A stretch of DNA of 25,598 nucleotides from DATGMB01 sp035293845 (GCA_035293845.1 DATGMB010000040.1:1-25598); one strand, 5' to 3'. Counted from the first letter of the stretch, positions 1 to 8,333 are shown. A program made the numbers and translations. Notes: generated by a model not told the origin, from the sequence alone.

Positions 1-243
1 TTCGGCAATCTGGGCGCGTACGCGCTGTTCCTCCCGTTCTGGAACAACTGGGACGTGGCGCTGCAGAAGAGCTTCCCCATCACGGAGCGCGTGGCGACGG
101 CGTTCCGCGCGGAGTTCTTCAACTTCCCGAACCACCTTTCGTATACCGGCGTTTCGAGCACGGTGGGATCGTCGACGTTCGGCCAGGTGAACGGAGCGAC
201 CGATCCGAGGACGATGGAGTTCGCGCTGCGGATCAGCTTCTAA
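1..243 (+). CDS. TonB-dependent receptor, C-terminal end (partial)
   Basis: This is the last 80 codons of a gene that begins before the window; the reading frame is open from base 1 to the TAA at 241-243. The text reads as the final strands of an outer-membrane beta-barrel: WDVALQKSFPITERV, then FRAEFFNFPNH, and a last strand FALRISF ending in Phe, as expected for a BAM-inserted barrel. The FRAEFFNxxNH pattern is typical of the large Oar-like TonB receptors (carboxypeptidase-regulatory domain plus plug plus barrel) that are expanded in Acidobacteria. The substrate cannot be judged from this fragment. The next gene is a second receptor-like protein, so the two may form a paralogous tandem. Confidence 0.8.
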   Translation, partial: FGNLGAYALFLPFWNNWDVALQKSFPITERVATAFRAEFFNFPNHLSYTGVSSTVGSSTFGQVNGATDPRTMEFALRISF

Positions 244-325
244 GATACACGCGCGCGTCCGATTGCTCACACTGCCCTGAGGGCCGAGGGCCTGCGCGGC
301 CGCGCTTCCGTCGCATCCTGGTGGG

Positions 326-3007
326 ATGAGGTGGCGCGCGGCGCTGGCCCTCGGGCTGTGTCTGCTGCCCGCGCGGGCGCAGTTGACGGTGGGGACGGTC
401 GAAGGGACGGTGCTGGATGCACGCGGCCGTCCGGCTGCAGCGCGGCTGGACTTCGAAGGACCGCTCAAGCGGGCGCTGACCGTGGATACCGGTCCGGACG
501 GGCGCTACCTCGCGGTGCTGCCCTACGGGCCGTACGTGATTCACGCGGTACCGCTGGGGGCGAGTTGCCGGGTGAACATTCTGCCGCTTACGAAGGCCCG
601 CTGCGATCTGCGCGCCGGCGAAGATACCGCGGCGGCGGGCTCGGGCGTTCCGCTGGCGGCCGCGTGGAACGCGGCGCAGGAGCTGCTGTTTCAGATGCCG
701 GCGGTGGTGACAGACCCCCTGAATTTCGCCGGACTGGGCGCCATCCGCCTGCCGCTGGTCGCGGGATGGCCGGCCGCCTGGACGGCTACGACCTGGCATC
801 TGCACGGGCTCGATGCCACCGATCCGTATCAGCCCGGCCTGCCTTCGCTGCTCGACGACGCGCGAGCGGAGGCTGCAATCCTCGATCGCGAGGCGTACGC
901 TCCGAGCACGGCGCGGATCGATGGCGTCGACGCCAATTTCTTCCTGCGCGGCGCCGACCGGGATTGGCACGGAGGGCTGACGACCGAGAATACCGGCTCG
1001 GCGTTGGCGGGCGATAACCTGCCCGCCGAACCGGCGCGCGGCGCCGTGGTGCGCCCGGAGATTTTCCGGTGGTTCACGCGCGACACCGCGGAGTTGAGCG
1101 GGCCGCTGGCGCGGTGGGTGGACATCGCGGCCACCGGCACGGCACAGTGGGCGTACCAGACCGCGCCGCTGCGGCTGGACCGCACCGACATCGGCAGCAA
1201 GCTGCTCTTCGGGAACATCCGCGGCCGCTTGCGGCCGGGCGAGCGCGACCGCATCGACGCGTTCTACAGCGGCTCGCGCCTGAACCTCTACAGCGGCGGC
1301 TGGCCGGCGGGGATCGGGGCGATTCTGGCCAGCCCGGTCATGCCCTCGTTCTACGGCGTGTACGGCGGGCAGGGATTCGAGAACCTGAAGGAGACCAACC
1401 ATTTCGATTTCGTGCAGGCGGGCTGGACGCACCAGTTCGGCGGGCGGGCCGGGGTGTTCGAGCTGCGCTACGAATATGCGACGGGGCACTTGGATACCAG
1501 CCCGCTCCACGCCGCGGCGCCGGTAGTTATCGACCTGCTCGATCCCGCGCCCGCCGATGCGCCGCTTACGAACCTGGCGATCCGCACGCGGCATTCCTTT
1601 GCGGGCGCGTGGCAGAGCGGCGAGTTCCGCGCGGCGGGCGTGGCGCACCGGTTGGCCGTGACGGCGAGCGGGGAGCGCGCCGAGCCGCGCAACCGCTTCG
1701 ACGGCCCGGCGAGCGAGCAGATCACGGCCGCGGGGCAGCCGGCATTTCACGTCCAGCTCAATATTCCAGCGGACACGCGATACCGCATCCGGTACTTCAC
1801 GCTGGGCGGCGCGGATTCAATGCGGCTGCCGCACAGCGTCGCGATCGATGCCGCTCTGCTGCTCGATGCGGCGCGCGGGAGCGTGGCCGGCGAGGCGGAT
1901 GCGATCTCCTGGAACAGCCCTTCGCCGCGCATCGGCCTGGCCATTCCCGTACCGCGGTTCAACCGGCTCACGCTGCGGGGGAATTACTTCCGCACGTACA
2001 CGCTGCTCGCCGGGCGGTACCTCGATTACGCCGATCCGCGGTCGCTCACCGGGCTGGTGTTCGATCCCGCAACCGGCGCGCTGCTCAGCCGCTTCGGCGG
2101 AGCGTTTTCGAGCGTCGCGGCGGGGCTCCAGCGGCCGTACGCCGACCAATTCCGCGTGGGCGCGGACCTGGCGCTGCCGCTCGAGAGCACGTTTTCGCTT
2201 AACCTGCTGCGCCGCGATCTGAAACACCGGATCGCCGCGGTCAATACCGGCGTGCCATTTTCGAGCTACCAGCCGGTGGCCATCACGGATCCCGGTCCCG
2301 ATTTCCTCTTTGGTACGTTCGACGACCAGACACTGACGGTGTTCGCGCAAAGTCCAGCGACGCTCGGCCAGGACCGCTACCTGCTGACGAATCCCGCCGG
2401 GCTGCGCGAACAGAGTGAAGCGCTGATCGCCACCGTCGGCACGCGCTACCGGTCGTTGACCGCCCGCGCGTCCTTCGCGGCGGTGAAGTCGTGGGGCCCG
2501 ACGAATCCCGGTAATGGCGCGTGGGAGAACGACCCGGGTATCGTCGGCTCGCTGTTCAGCACTCCCAACTCGCTCATCAACGCCACGGGACACGCCTTCA
2601 TGGACCGCGCGTTTATCGGCAAATTCCAGGCGATGGCGCACGCGCCGGCGCGGTTCGGCGGCTTCGATGTCCTCAGCCTGGTGAATTATCTCGATGGCCT
2701 CCCCTTCGCGCGGCAACTGCTCGTCACGGGTCTGCCGCAAGGCCCGTTCCTGGTGAATACGACGGTGCGCGGCAGCCCGGAGGGCGGCAACCGGGCGCAG
2801 TATGTCCTGAACTGGAACCTGCGGATCGCGCGCACGGTGGGCCTGCCCTTCGGGCAGGTGGTTCTCATGGCCGATTTGCTGAACGTGCTCAATAACGGCA
2901 ACAAGATCGTGGAGAGCGATCTCAGCGGGCCGCTGTTTCTCGCGCGGCCCGCGCTGGCGTTTCTGCCTCCGCGGATGCTGCGGCTCGGCTTCCGCTGGGA
3001 GTTTTGA
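326..3007 (+). CDS. TonB-dependent receptor-like protein with carboxypeptidase-regulatory N-terminus
   Basis: 893 residues. A short signal peptide (about 1-18, LALGLCLLPARA) is followed by a carboxypeptidase-regulatory-like fold at about 20-100 (VGTVEGTVLDARGRP, then GPDGRYLAVLPYGPYVI). A plug-like segment at about 125-200 contains WHLHGLDATDPYQPG, and the rest alternates as a beta-barrel ending in LRLGFRWEF, with a terminal aromatic residue. It should sit in the outer membrane and take up or bind an unidentified substrate with TonB. At 893 residues it is shorter than the roughly 1000-1200 usual for Oar-like receptors, and the plug is divergent. ATG 326 is chosen because it gives the signal peptide directly; a GGTGGG run touches it, so the ribosome site is weak. 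Function is inferred from architecture only. Confidence 0.8.
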   Translation: MRWRAALALGLCLLPARAQLTVGTVEGTVLDARGRPAAARLDFEGPLKRALTVDTGPDGRYLAVLPYGPYVIHAVPLGASCRVNILPLTKARCDLRAGEDTAAAGSGVPLAAAWNAAQELLFQMPAVVTDPLNFAGLGAIRLPLVAGWPAAWTATTWHLHGLDATDPYQPGLPSLLDDARAEAAILDREAYAPSTARIDGVDANFFLRGADRDWHGGLTTENTGSALAGDNLPAEPARGAVVRPEIFRWFTRDTAELSGPLARWVDIAATGTAQWAYQTAPLRLDRTDIGSKLLFGNIRGRLRPGERDRIDAFYSGSRLNLYSGGWPAGIGAILASPVMPSFYGVYGGQGFENLKETNHFDFVQAGWTHQFGGRAGVFELRYEYATGHLDTSPLHAAAPVVIDLLDPAPADAPLTNLAIRTRHSFAGAWQSGEFRAAGVAHRLAVTASGERAEPRNRFDGPASEQITAAGQPAFHVQLNIPADTRYRIRYFTLGGADSMRLPHSVAIDAALLLDAARGSVAGEADAISWNSPSPRIGLAIPVPRFNRLTLRGNYFRTYTLLAGRYLDYADPRSLTGLVFDPATGALLSRFGGAFSSVAAGLQRPYADQFRVGADLALPLESTFSLNLLRRDLKHRIAAVNTGVPFSSYQPVAITDPGPDFLFGTFDDQTLTVFAQSPATLGQDRYLLTNPAGLREQSEALIATVGTRYRSLTARASFAAVKSWGPTNPGNGAWENDPGIVGSLFSTPNSLINATGHAFMDRAFIGKFQAMAHAPARFGGFDVLSLVNYLDGLPFARQLLVTGLPQGPFLVNTTVRGSPEGGNRAQYVLNWNLRIARTVGLPFGQVVLMADLLNVLNNGNKIVESDLSGPLFLARPALAFLPPRMLRLGFRWEF

Positions 3008-3042
3008 GCCGTTCCGCATCGACTTGCGCGGAAAGGCTCTTT
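3006..3042 (+). promoter_or_regulatory. Hairpin between receptor gene and DUF4380 gene, covering the ribosome site
   Basis: GAGCC (3006-3010) and TTCCGC (3012-3017) pair with GCGGAA (3028-3033) and GGCTC (3035-3039), with one G/A mismatch and a 10-base loop, followed by TTT (3040-3042). It begins in the stop codon of the receptor gene. The descending arm contains AAAGG, the only purine-rich ribosome site for the ATG at 3044. It could be a weak terminator, an attenuator, or a structure limiting translation of the next gene. Confidence 0.45.
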
Positions 3043-3043
3043 C

Positions 3044-4033
3044 ATGATTCACTCGGCTTTGAAGATGAAACTGGCTGCTGCCATCATGTTCGCCGCTGCG
3101 ATGTTGAACGCCGCGGTGCAGGTCGAAAAGATCGCTTATAGAGGCTGGCCGAATTGTTACCGCGTGAGCAACGGCGAAGTAGAGCTGGTCATCACGGCGG
3201 ACGTCGGGCCACGCATTATCCGCTTCGGCTTCATCGGCGGGCAGAATGTCTTCAAGGAATTCGCGGAGCAACTCGGCAAGACGGGCGAGCCGGAGTTCCA
3301 GTTGCGCGGCGGCCATCGTGTGTGGAAAGCGCCGGAGGATCCGGTCGCGACCTGGGCGCCGGACAACGTGCCGGTCCACATCGAAGTCACCGCGGATGGC
3401 GTAACAGCCCGCGAGCCCGAAGAGCCACTGACCAAACTGCAGAAGGAGATCGAGGTGCACCTGGCGCCCTCCGGGAGCGCGGTGACGGTGATCCATCGCA
3501 TCGCCAACCGGTCGCTGTTTCCGCTGGAATACTCGGTGTGGGCGATGAGCATGATGGCGCAGGACGGCGTGGCGATTTCGGGATTCCCGCCGCGCGGCAG
3601 GCACCCGGTGGATCTCGCGGCCACTAATCCGCTGGTGATGTGGGCGTATACCGATCTCTCCGACCCGCGGCTCCGCTTCACGAAAAAGTACCTGATTCTA
3701 CGGCAGGACCCGGGCCGCGCCGAAGCGGAGAAGGTCGGGCTGTTCAATCCGAATACCTGGGTGGCGTACCTGCGGAACGGGGAGGCCTTCGTCAAACAGA
3801 CGAAGGCGGACCCGGCGCTGCAGTATCCCGATTTCGGCTGCGCGTTCGAAACCTTCACGAACAACGACTTTCTGGAAATCGAAACCCTCGGGCCCGTGAC
3901 CAAGGTCCTGCCCGGCAAGTCGGCCGAGCATGTGGAGCACTGGAGCCTGCACCGCGGCGTTCACGTTTCGGAATTCACCGATTCCGAGCTCGACCGCGCG
4001 CTTCTGCCGCTGCTCTCCGCGTCGGCGAAGTAG
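3044..4033 (+). CDS. Secreted DUF4380-type protein (aldose-epimerase-like fold suspected)
   Basis: 329 residues with a hydrophobic signal segment at about 8-24 (KMKLAAAIMFAAAMLNAA), so probably exported. The body begins with YRVSNGEVELVITADVGPRIIRFGF (residues 39-63; here as two adjoining stretches), with GPRIIRFGF at 55-63. This is the pattern I associate with DUF4380 proteins, beta-sandwich proteins related to galactose mutarotases. Later segments are NRSLFPLEYSVWAMSMMA and FETFTNNDFLEIETLGP. Family membership suggests carbohydrate binding or isomerisation, but no catalytic role is established. It lies 36 bases after the receptor gene on the same strand, consistent with a co-transcribed uptake/processing pair. 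ATG 3065 (MKLAAA) is an alternative start. Confidence 0.7.
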   Translation: MIHSALKMKLAAAIMFAAAMLNAAVQVEKIAYRGWPNCYRVSNGEVELVITADVGPRIIRFGFIGGQNVFKEFAEQLGKTGEPEFQLRGGHRVWKAPEDPVATWAPDNVPVHIEVTADGVTAREPEEPLTKLQKEIEVHLAPSGSAVTVIHRIANRSLFPLEYSVWAMSMMAQDGVAISGFPPRGRHPVDLAATNPLVMWAYTDLSDPRLRFTKKYLILRQDPGRAEAEKVGLFNPNTWVAYLRNGEAFVKQTKADPALQYPDFGCAFETFTNNDFLEIETLGPVTKVLPGKSAEHVEHWSLHRGVHVSEFTDSELDRALLPLLSASAK

Positions 4034-4273
4034 TTGCTGAGGCTGCACGGCGCTGGCCGCTTGCGGCGCAAGGGGAGGCGGGCGCGCCAGGTCCGAACGC
4101 GCCCTCGGGGGTTGTTGGAGCCATTGTGCCGTGCGCAGGTAACGTTCCCGTGAGAACCTTCAATCATTTCCGTTAAATCGCCGGAATCGCGCGAATGGCG
4201 GGTCAGGTGCGGTACGTCAGGGCGCCCGTGCGACGCCGCACGCTGGCAATCTACGCGCGGAACATTCCACGTG

Positions 4274-4305
4274 GCAAATGTTTCGTCAAATTAGTACACA
4301 TTTGC
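4274..4305. promoter_or_regulatory. 8-bp inverted repeat, operator-like
   Basis: GCAAATGT (4274-4281) and ACATTTGC (4298-4305) are perfect reverse complements separated by 16 bases. The stretch is notably AT-rich for this genome and lies about 85 bases upstream of the PHP gene. Spacing and composition suit a binding site for a dimeric regulator; no regulator gene is adjacent. Confidence 0.3.
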
Positions 4306-4342
4306 GACGGAACTGTAACGGCTCCCGGCCGAAACTGAAAGT

Positions 4343-4380
4343 GCCGCCGGACACGCATGTCCGGCGAGGGCGCCGGCGGC
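4343..4380 (+). promoter_or_regulatory. Two mutually exclusive hairpins in the PHP gene leader
   Basis: CGCCGGACA (4345-4353) pairs with TGTCCGGCG (4358-4366) around a CGCA loop. Alternatively GCCGCCGG (4343-4350) pairs with CCGGCGGC (4373-4380). The two share the same upstream arm. They end two bases before the GGAGG ribosome site (4382-4386) of the ATG at 4391. The pairing is directly visible; a regulatory role is inference. Confidence 0.4.
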
Positions 4381-4390
4381 TGGAGGGCTG

Positions 4391-5503
4391 ATGAACGACG
4401 CGAGCGTGTCATTCTTCTGGCGGGAACCGGAGGCCGCGGCACGGTACCGCACGGCGGTCTCCCTGCACGGGCACACCTGGCACTCCGAGGAATGTCTGTG
4501 GTTCCTGCCGCGTTATCTTCACTATGTTCCCGGTGTGTCCCAGATCGTGAGCGCCTATGAGCACGGCCCGCAGCGGATCGATTTCGCGCGCGCCTGGTGG
4601 ACTCCGCCGCTTTCGCCTGCCTCCGCGCTCCAACTGGAGCGGGAACAGATCGCGCGGCTCGGCCTGCGGCCCATCGTTTCGCTCACGGATCATGACAACA
4701 TCGAAGCCGGCATGGCCTTGCAGGTGACCGCGGACCGCCGCCACACGCCGGTATCGGTCGAATGGACCGTGCCGTACCGCGGCTCGATTTTTCACCTGGG
4801 CATCCACAATCTTCCCGGGGAAGCGGCACGCGAGTGGATGGGCGCGATGTCCATGTACACACTCTCCGCCGATGAGGACCTGCTCCCCGGCATTCTTAGC
4901 GAGCTGACGGCGATCCCGGATGTGCTCATCGTCTTGAACCACCCGTTCTGGCTGGAGGAGGGCGTCGCGCAGGCGGACCATCTTCCGGCGCTCTACCGGC
5001 TCCTGCGCGTTTGCAACGGCTGGTTTCACGCCTTCGAGCTGAACGGTACGCGCGGCTGGGCGGAGAACCGCCAGGTGATCGCGCTGGCGCGGGAATGGTC
5101 GCGCCCCGTCATCTCCGGCGGCGACCGCCATGCCGGCGAGCCTTCCGCCTGCCTCAACCTCACCAACGCCGGGAGCTTCGCGGAATTCGCCGCCGAAATC
5201 AGGGCCGGGCATAGCAGGGTGATGTTCATGCCGCAATACCGCGAACCGCTCGCGGTGCGCGTGATGGAGGCCTGCTGGGACGTTCTGCGGCCGTATCCCG
5301 AATATCCTGGCCGCGAACACTGGACGGACCGCGTCTTCTACCGCGGCGAGGACGGCGTGGCGCGCCCGGTATCGCAGATTTGGGCGGGCCGCGTGCCACT
5401 GGCGATCCGTCCGGTGACCGCGCTGCTGCAATGGGCCACCCGGCCGGGTTTGCGGGCCGCGTTCCGCTACCTGCTCCCCCGCCAGGACGAGGTCCGCCCG
5501 TGA
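4391..5503 (+). CDS. PHP-domain metal-dependent hydrolase-like protein
   Basis: 370 residues, no signal peptide, probably cytoplasmic. The metal-site pattern of the PHP superfamily (polymerase-and-histidinol-phosphatase-type phosphoesterases) is present in order: HGHTWH with His26/His28/His31, TDHD with Asp100-His101-Asp102, a possible Glu124, LNHPFW with His184, and GGDRH with Asp245 and His247. These would bind two or three metal ions for phosphoester hydrolysis. The substrate is unknown; the protein does not look like HisK, a DNA polymerase or a tRNA/cyclic-phosphate PHP enzyme I can name. GGAGG at 4382-4386 supports the ATG. Its stop overlaps the next start (TGATG at 5501-5505), so it should be translationally coupled to the DUF2062 membrane protein. 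Confidence 0.8.
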   Translation: MNDASVSFFWREPEAAARYRTAVSLHGHTWHSEECLWFLPRYLHYVPGVSQIVSAYEHGPQRIDFARAWWTPPLSPASALQLEREQIARLGLRPIVSLTDHDNIEAGMALQVTADRRHTPVSVEWTVPYRGSIFHLGIHNLPGEAAREWMGAMSMYTLSADEDLLPGILSELTAIPDVLIVLNHPFWLEEGVAQADHLPALYRLLRVCNGWFHAFELNGTRGWAENRQVIALAREWSRPVISGGDRHAGEPSACLNLTNAGSFAEFAAEIRAGHSRVMFMPQYREPLAVRVMEACWDVLRPYPEYPGREHWTDRVFYRGEDGVARPVSQIWAGRVPLAIRPVTALLQWATRPGLRAAFRYLLPRQDEVRP

Positions 5504-5886
5504 TGGCGCGACTGCGGGCGATGCTGAACGGCCTTTCCGCGGAGGAGGCCGCCCGGATCGTGGCCGTGGGTTTCGTGTTGGGCACGGTCCCGGTGTACGG
5601 ACTGCCGACCCTGCTGTGCGCCGGCGCGGCGCTGGTGCTGCGCCTCAACCTGCCCGCGCTGCAGATCGTCAACCAACTGATCGTTCCGGTGCAACTCGCG
5701 CTGCTGCTGCCAATGGTGCGGGTGGGCGCGGCCGTAGCGGGCGCGCGGCCCGGCCTGGCGGGAACGCTCGTGCACGCCCTGGCCGGCTGGCTCTGCCTGT
5801 GTGTGCCGGCGGGGGTGGCGCTCTACTTCGCGCTGATCGGCGCGCTGCAATGGCGGCGCTCTAGCGCCCCGGCACACTCAAAATGA
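5503..5886 (+). CDS. DUF2062-type small membrane protein
   Basis: 127 residues from the ATG embedded in TGATG at the end of the PHP gene. An upstream in-frame start exists but would lie inside the PHP gene. An N-terminal helix is followed by GFVLGTVPVYGLPTLLC (23-39), LRLNLPALQIVNQLIVPVQL (about 49-68) and a C-terminal hydrophobic stretch (about 92-115). This gives two to three membrane spans. The GxxxGxxPxYGLxT block followed by a long hydrophobic region with Asn-x-Pro is characteristic of DUF2062. Members have no settled function and often sit beside glycosyltransferases or lipid-related genes; here the partner is a PHP hydrolase. Its last 26 bases overlap the end of the convergent beta-propeller gene. 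Confidence 0.7.
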   Translation: MARLRAMLNGLSAEEAARIVAVGFVLGTVPVYGLPTLLCAGAALVLRLNLPALQIVNQLIVPVQLALLLPMVRVGAAVAGARPGLAGTLVHALAGWLCLCVPAGVALYFALIGALQWRRSSAPAHSK

Positions 5887-6853
5887 GCACGCGCTTGGGC
5901 GCCTTGCCCACCTTCACGCGCGCGAGCTCCCGCCGCGTTTGGGCGTCGAGGATCGAAGTATCGTTATCGTCGCTGTTGCTCACCGCAACGTACCGGCCGT
6001 CGGGTGAGACCGCGATCCAGTTGGGGCACTTACCCACATGGATCATCGGCGACGTTTTCCGCGCGGCCACATCCCAGACGTAGACGCCGCCATCGGCGAG
6101 GCTGGTGACCCAGAGCTGGCGGCCGTCCGGCGTGAGCGCGAGCCCGTGCGTGGGGGTGTTGACTTCGAGCGGGCAACGGAGCGGCGGAGCGGGCGGCAGC
6201 TCGACGCGCTCGATCACCTGGCGCGCGGCGATATCGGCCACGGCGAAACCGTGAAGATTGGTGAGCGCCGTGTAGAGCCGCTGCTGGTCCGGCGCCACGG
6301 CATAGGGGCGGGGAATGCCGCCGACGGGGATGCGGGCGGAGTACTCCATCCGGTCCAGATCGATGCGGTCGATCTCATCGCTTCCCATCGAGGAGACGTA
6401 GAGGCTGTGATTGTCGCCCGAGTTGAAGCAGTTGTGCGGCGCCTTGACCGGCAGCGTCTTCACGATCTTCTGCGCCGGGATATCGACGATGTCGACGGCG
6501 TCGCCGTCGCGGATCGGAACGCCCACATAGCGGCCGTCGGGCGTCGCGGCGCACTCGTTGGGTCTGCCGGTTACGGGGATGGTCGTGAGGATCTCGCCGG
6601 TGGCGGTATCGATGATCTTGAGATTGCGCTCGGATTCGACGGTAACGAAGAGGCGGCGGCCATCGGCCGGAGCGCAGAGGCCATGGGGCTGGTTGCCGAC
6701 TTTGATGGTGCCGGCGACCTTCAGGGTCGAGAGGTCGATCACCGAAAGATCGTCGCCGAGGCTGTTATCGACGTAAAGCAGGAGGCGGGCCGGCGCGGCA
6801 TGGAGCGCCGAAACCCAGCATGCCGCGGCGGCGAGGGAAAAGAGGAGCCGCAT
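5861..6853 (-). CDS. Secreted YVTN/YncE-type beta-propeller protein
   Basis: 330 residues with a signal peptide (about 1-19, LLFSLAAAACWVSALHAA). The rest is a run of propeller repeats of the form DxxTxxxxxxIxVGxxPxxxxxxPDGRxxxV: VIDLSTLKVAGTIKVGNQPH, IIDTATGEILTTIPVTGRPN, VDIPAQKIVKTLPVKAPHN and DAQTRRELARVKVGKAPK, suggesting six to seven blades. Such proteins act in the periplasm or at the surface as binding scaffolds; no catalytic residues are evident. It lies 37 bases downstream of the lipase-maturation-factor-like gene on the same strand, suggesting co-transcription, and converges with the DUF2062 gene with a 26-base tail overlap. Confidence 0.85.
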   Translation of the reverse strand: MRLLFSLAAAACWVSALHAAPARLLLYVDNSLGDDLSVIDLSTLKVAGTIKVGNQPHGLCAPADGRRLFVTVESERNLKIIDTATGEILTTIPVTGRPNECAATPDGRYVGVPIRDGDAVDIVDIPAQKIVKTLPVKAPHNCFNSGDNHSLYVSSMGSDEIDRIDLDRMEYSARIPVGGIPRPYAVAPDQQRLYTALTNLHGFAVADIAARQVIERVELPPAPPLRCPLEVNTPTHGLALTPDGRQLWVTSLADGGVYVWDVAARKTSPMIHVGKCPNWIAVSPDGRYVAVSNSDDNDTSILDAQTRRELARVKVGKAPKRVLILSVPGR

Positions 6854-6890
6854 GGCGAACCAGTCTACACCCGCGCCCTGCTGGCGTGCT

Positions 6891-8333
6891 CTACCGCAGG
6901 CTCGCGGCGGGGAAGTAAACGCCCTTCTCCTCGCGCCACCACCAGTCGCGGGAGCCCCACGTCGTGAAGTGGTAGAGGAACAGGCGGGCGCGGATATACC
7001 TCGGCGGCGCGTGCGGGAACGGGTTGTACTGGAGCAGCCGCAGCACGGCCGGCTCGCCCTGCAGCAGGCGGAGCAGAAAACTCACGAACCAGCGGTTGGA
7101 CTGGTAGCTGCCCAACGCTGCGAACCACATCTGCCAGTCGAGGCGCGGCTGCGCGGGCGCGATGAGCGGCGGCGGGCGGCGAAGATCGCCCGGCTTGTAG
7201 CGGAATTCGTATGCCTGCCAGTGGTCGCCATCGGCCGAGCCTTCGACGAGAATCTCCGGGCGCTCGGTAGTCATCACCGCAAACAGGCCGTAGCCGTTGA
7301 CGATGTGGAACGGGTCGATGGCATGGAGGATGGCCCCGCCCGCCGGCGGCAGCGGAAGCTCCAGTTGGCCGAGGCTGACGAGGCCGCTCGCGATCCCGAT
7401 CAAGGCAGCCAGGCATGCCGTTACCGCCTTGTGCCAGGCGGATCGTTCGAGCGGGCCCGAGGGTTCGATGAGGAGCCACAAGCAGAGGGCGATGGCGAGG
7501 AAATTGAAATAGGCGAAATTGCCGGTCGCCAGAATCAGGATCTGCAGCCCGGCGGTGAGAAACGCGGCGGCGCGGCGGGCGCGGCGCGGGCCGAAGAAGA
7601 GAAACGGGACGCCGAGTTCGACCGCGAAGGTGAAGATCGTCTCCGCTCTGGCCGCCCACAGCGGCTGCTGCCAGACGTACCAGGAGAGCGGATTGGGCAG
7701 CGGCTGCGTTTCGTAGTGGTAGTGCATCGCGGTGAGATTGCGCCACGTGGGGTCGCCGCTCGTCAGCTTGACGACGCCGCTGAAGAACATCAGGCGGAAG
7801 AGCAGCCAGCGGAAGAGCCAGATGCGCACCCGCGAATCGTCGGCAAAAAGCGCGAGAAAGCCGGCCTCGCAAAGCAGAATGTCCCACTGGAAGGAGAGAA
7901 AATCCTGCCCCACCGAGCAGAGCGAGAGCCACAGGAGGAGGCATGCCGCCAGGAGGAGGCGCTGCGCGAGGCCGGTCTTCGATGCCGAGGCGCGGCGGTA
8001 AGGAACGAAAATCGCGAGCACGGAGCACACGGAGCCTGCGATCCACACCGCGGCGAGCGCGCCATCCGTCGGATGCAGCCAAAGCAGCGTCGGCGCTTCG
8101 CGCCAGGCCGCGGTCCCGGCGGCGGCCCGGAGCGCCTCGAGGTATTCCTGGAACGGCAGGATGCCGCGCGAGCCGATCAGGCCGGCGGCCTGCACGCCGA
8201 ACGAGGTAAAGGCGAGGCAGTAGATCAGACCAAGGGCCTGGAGAAATGTCGGAACGCTTACGGGCAGCCGGGTTCCGGATGTTTTCGCCCTCACTTCCGT
8301 CCGGGAGGCCGGGGGGATCGCGCCGCCGCTCAC
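6891..8333 (-). CDS. Lipase maturation factor family membrane protein
   Basis: 480 residues from a GTG start; a GGGAG run lies about 10 bases upstream. Several hydrophobic segments follow one another (about 27-52, 90-112, 123-142, 168-190, 238-275, 280-305). The family-type sequences SFQWDILLCEAGFLALF, RLMFFSGVVKLTSGDPTWRN, LTAMHYHYETQPLPNPLSWY and a soluble C-terminal half with WQMWFAALG and NRWFVSFLLRLLQG match the LMF1/LMF2 pattern. In vertebrates LMF1 is an ER membrane protein needed for folding of dimeric lipases. Bacterial homologues occur but their clients are unknown. No lipase is next to it, although a CocE-type hydrolase lies elsewhere in the window. First gene of a minus-strand pair with the beta-propeller gene. 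Confidence 0.85.
   Translation of the reverse strand: MSGGAIPPASRTEVRAKTSGTRLPVSVPTFLQALGLIYCLAFTSFGVQAAGLIGSRGILPFQEYLEALRAAAGTAAWREAPTLLWLHPTDGALAAVWIAGSVCSVLAIFVPYRRASASKTGLAQRLLLAACLLLWLSLCSVGQDFLSFQWDILLCEAGFLALFADDSRVRIWLFRWLLFRLMFFSGVVKLTSGDPTWRNLTAMHYHYETQPLPNPLSWYVWQQPLWAARAETIFTFAVELGVPFLFFGPRRARRAAAFLTAGLQILILATGNFAYFNFLAIALCLWLLIEPSGPLERSAWHKAVTACLAALIGIASGLVSLGQLELPLPPAGGAILHAIDPFHIVNGYGLFAVMTTERPEILVEGSADGDHWQAYEFRYKPGDLRRPPPLIAPAQPRLDWQMWFAALGSYQSNRWFVSFLLRLLQGEPAVLRLLQYNPFPHAPPRYIRARLFLYHFTTWGSRDWWWREEKGVYFPAASLR

Larger units (their letters stand above)
4034..4390. other. 357-base gene-free region with inverted repeats
   Basis: No convincing coding region is seen. The first half is GC-rich without a clear terminator. 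The second half holds an AT-rich dyad (4274-4305) and then a GC-rich hairpin cluster (4343-4380) just before the PHP gene. The gap separates the receptor/DUF4380 group from the PHP/DUF2062 pair, so the PHP promoter probably lies here, but I cannot identify convincing -35/-10 boxes. Confidence 0.6.

Noticed and set aside
233..3604. Minus-strand open frames of 505 and 595 codons opposite the receptor and DUF4380 genes
   Set aside because: Composition of antisense shadows; the plus strand has signal peptides and recognisable domains.
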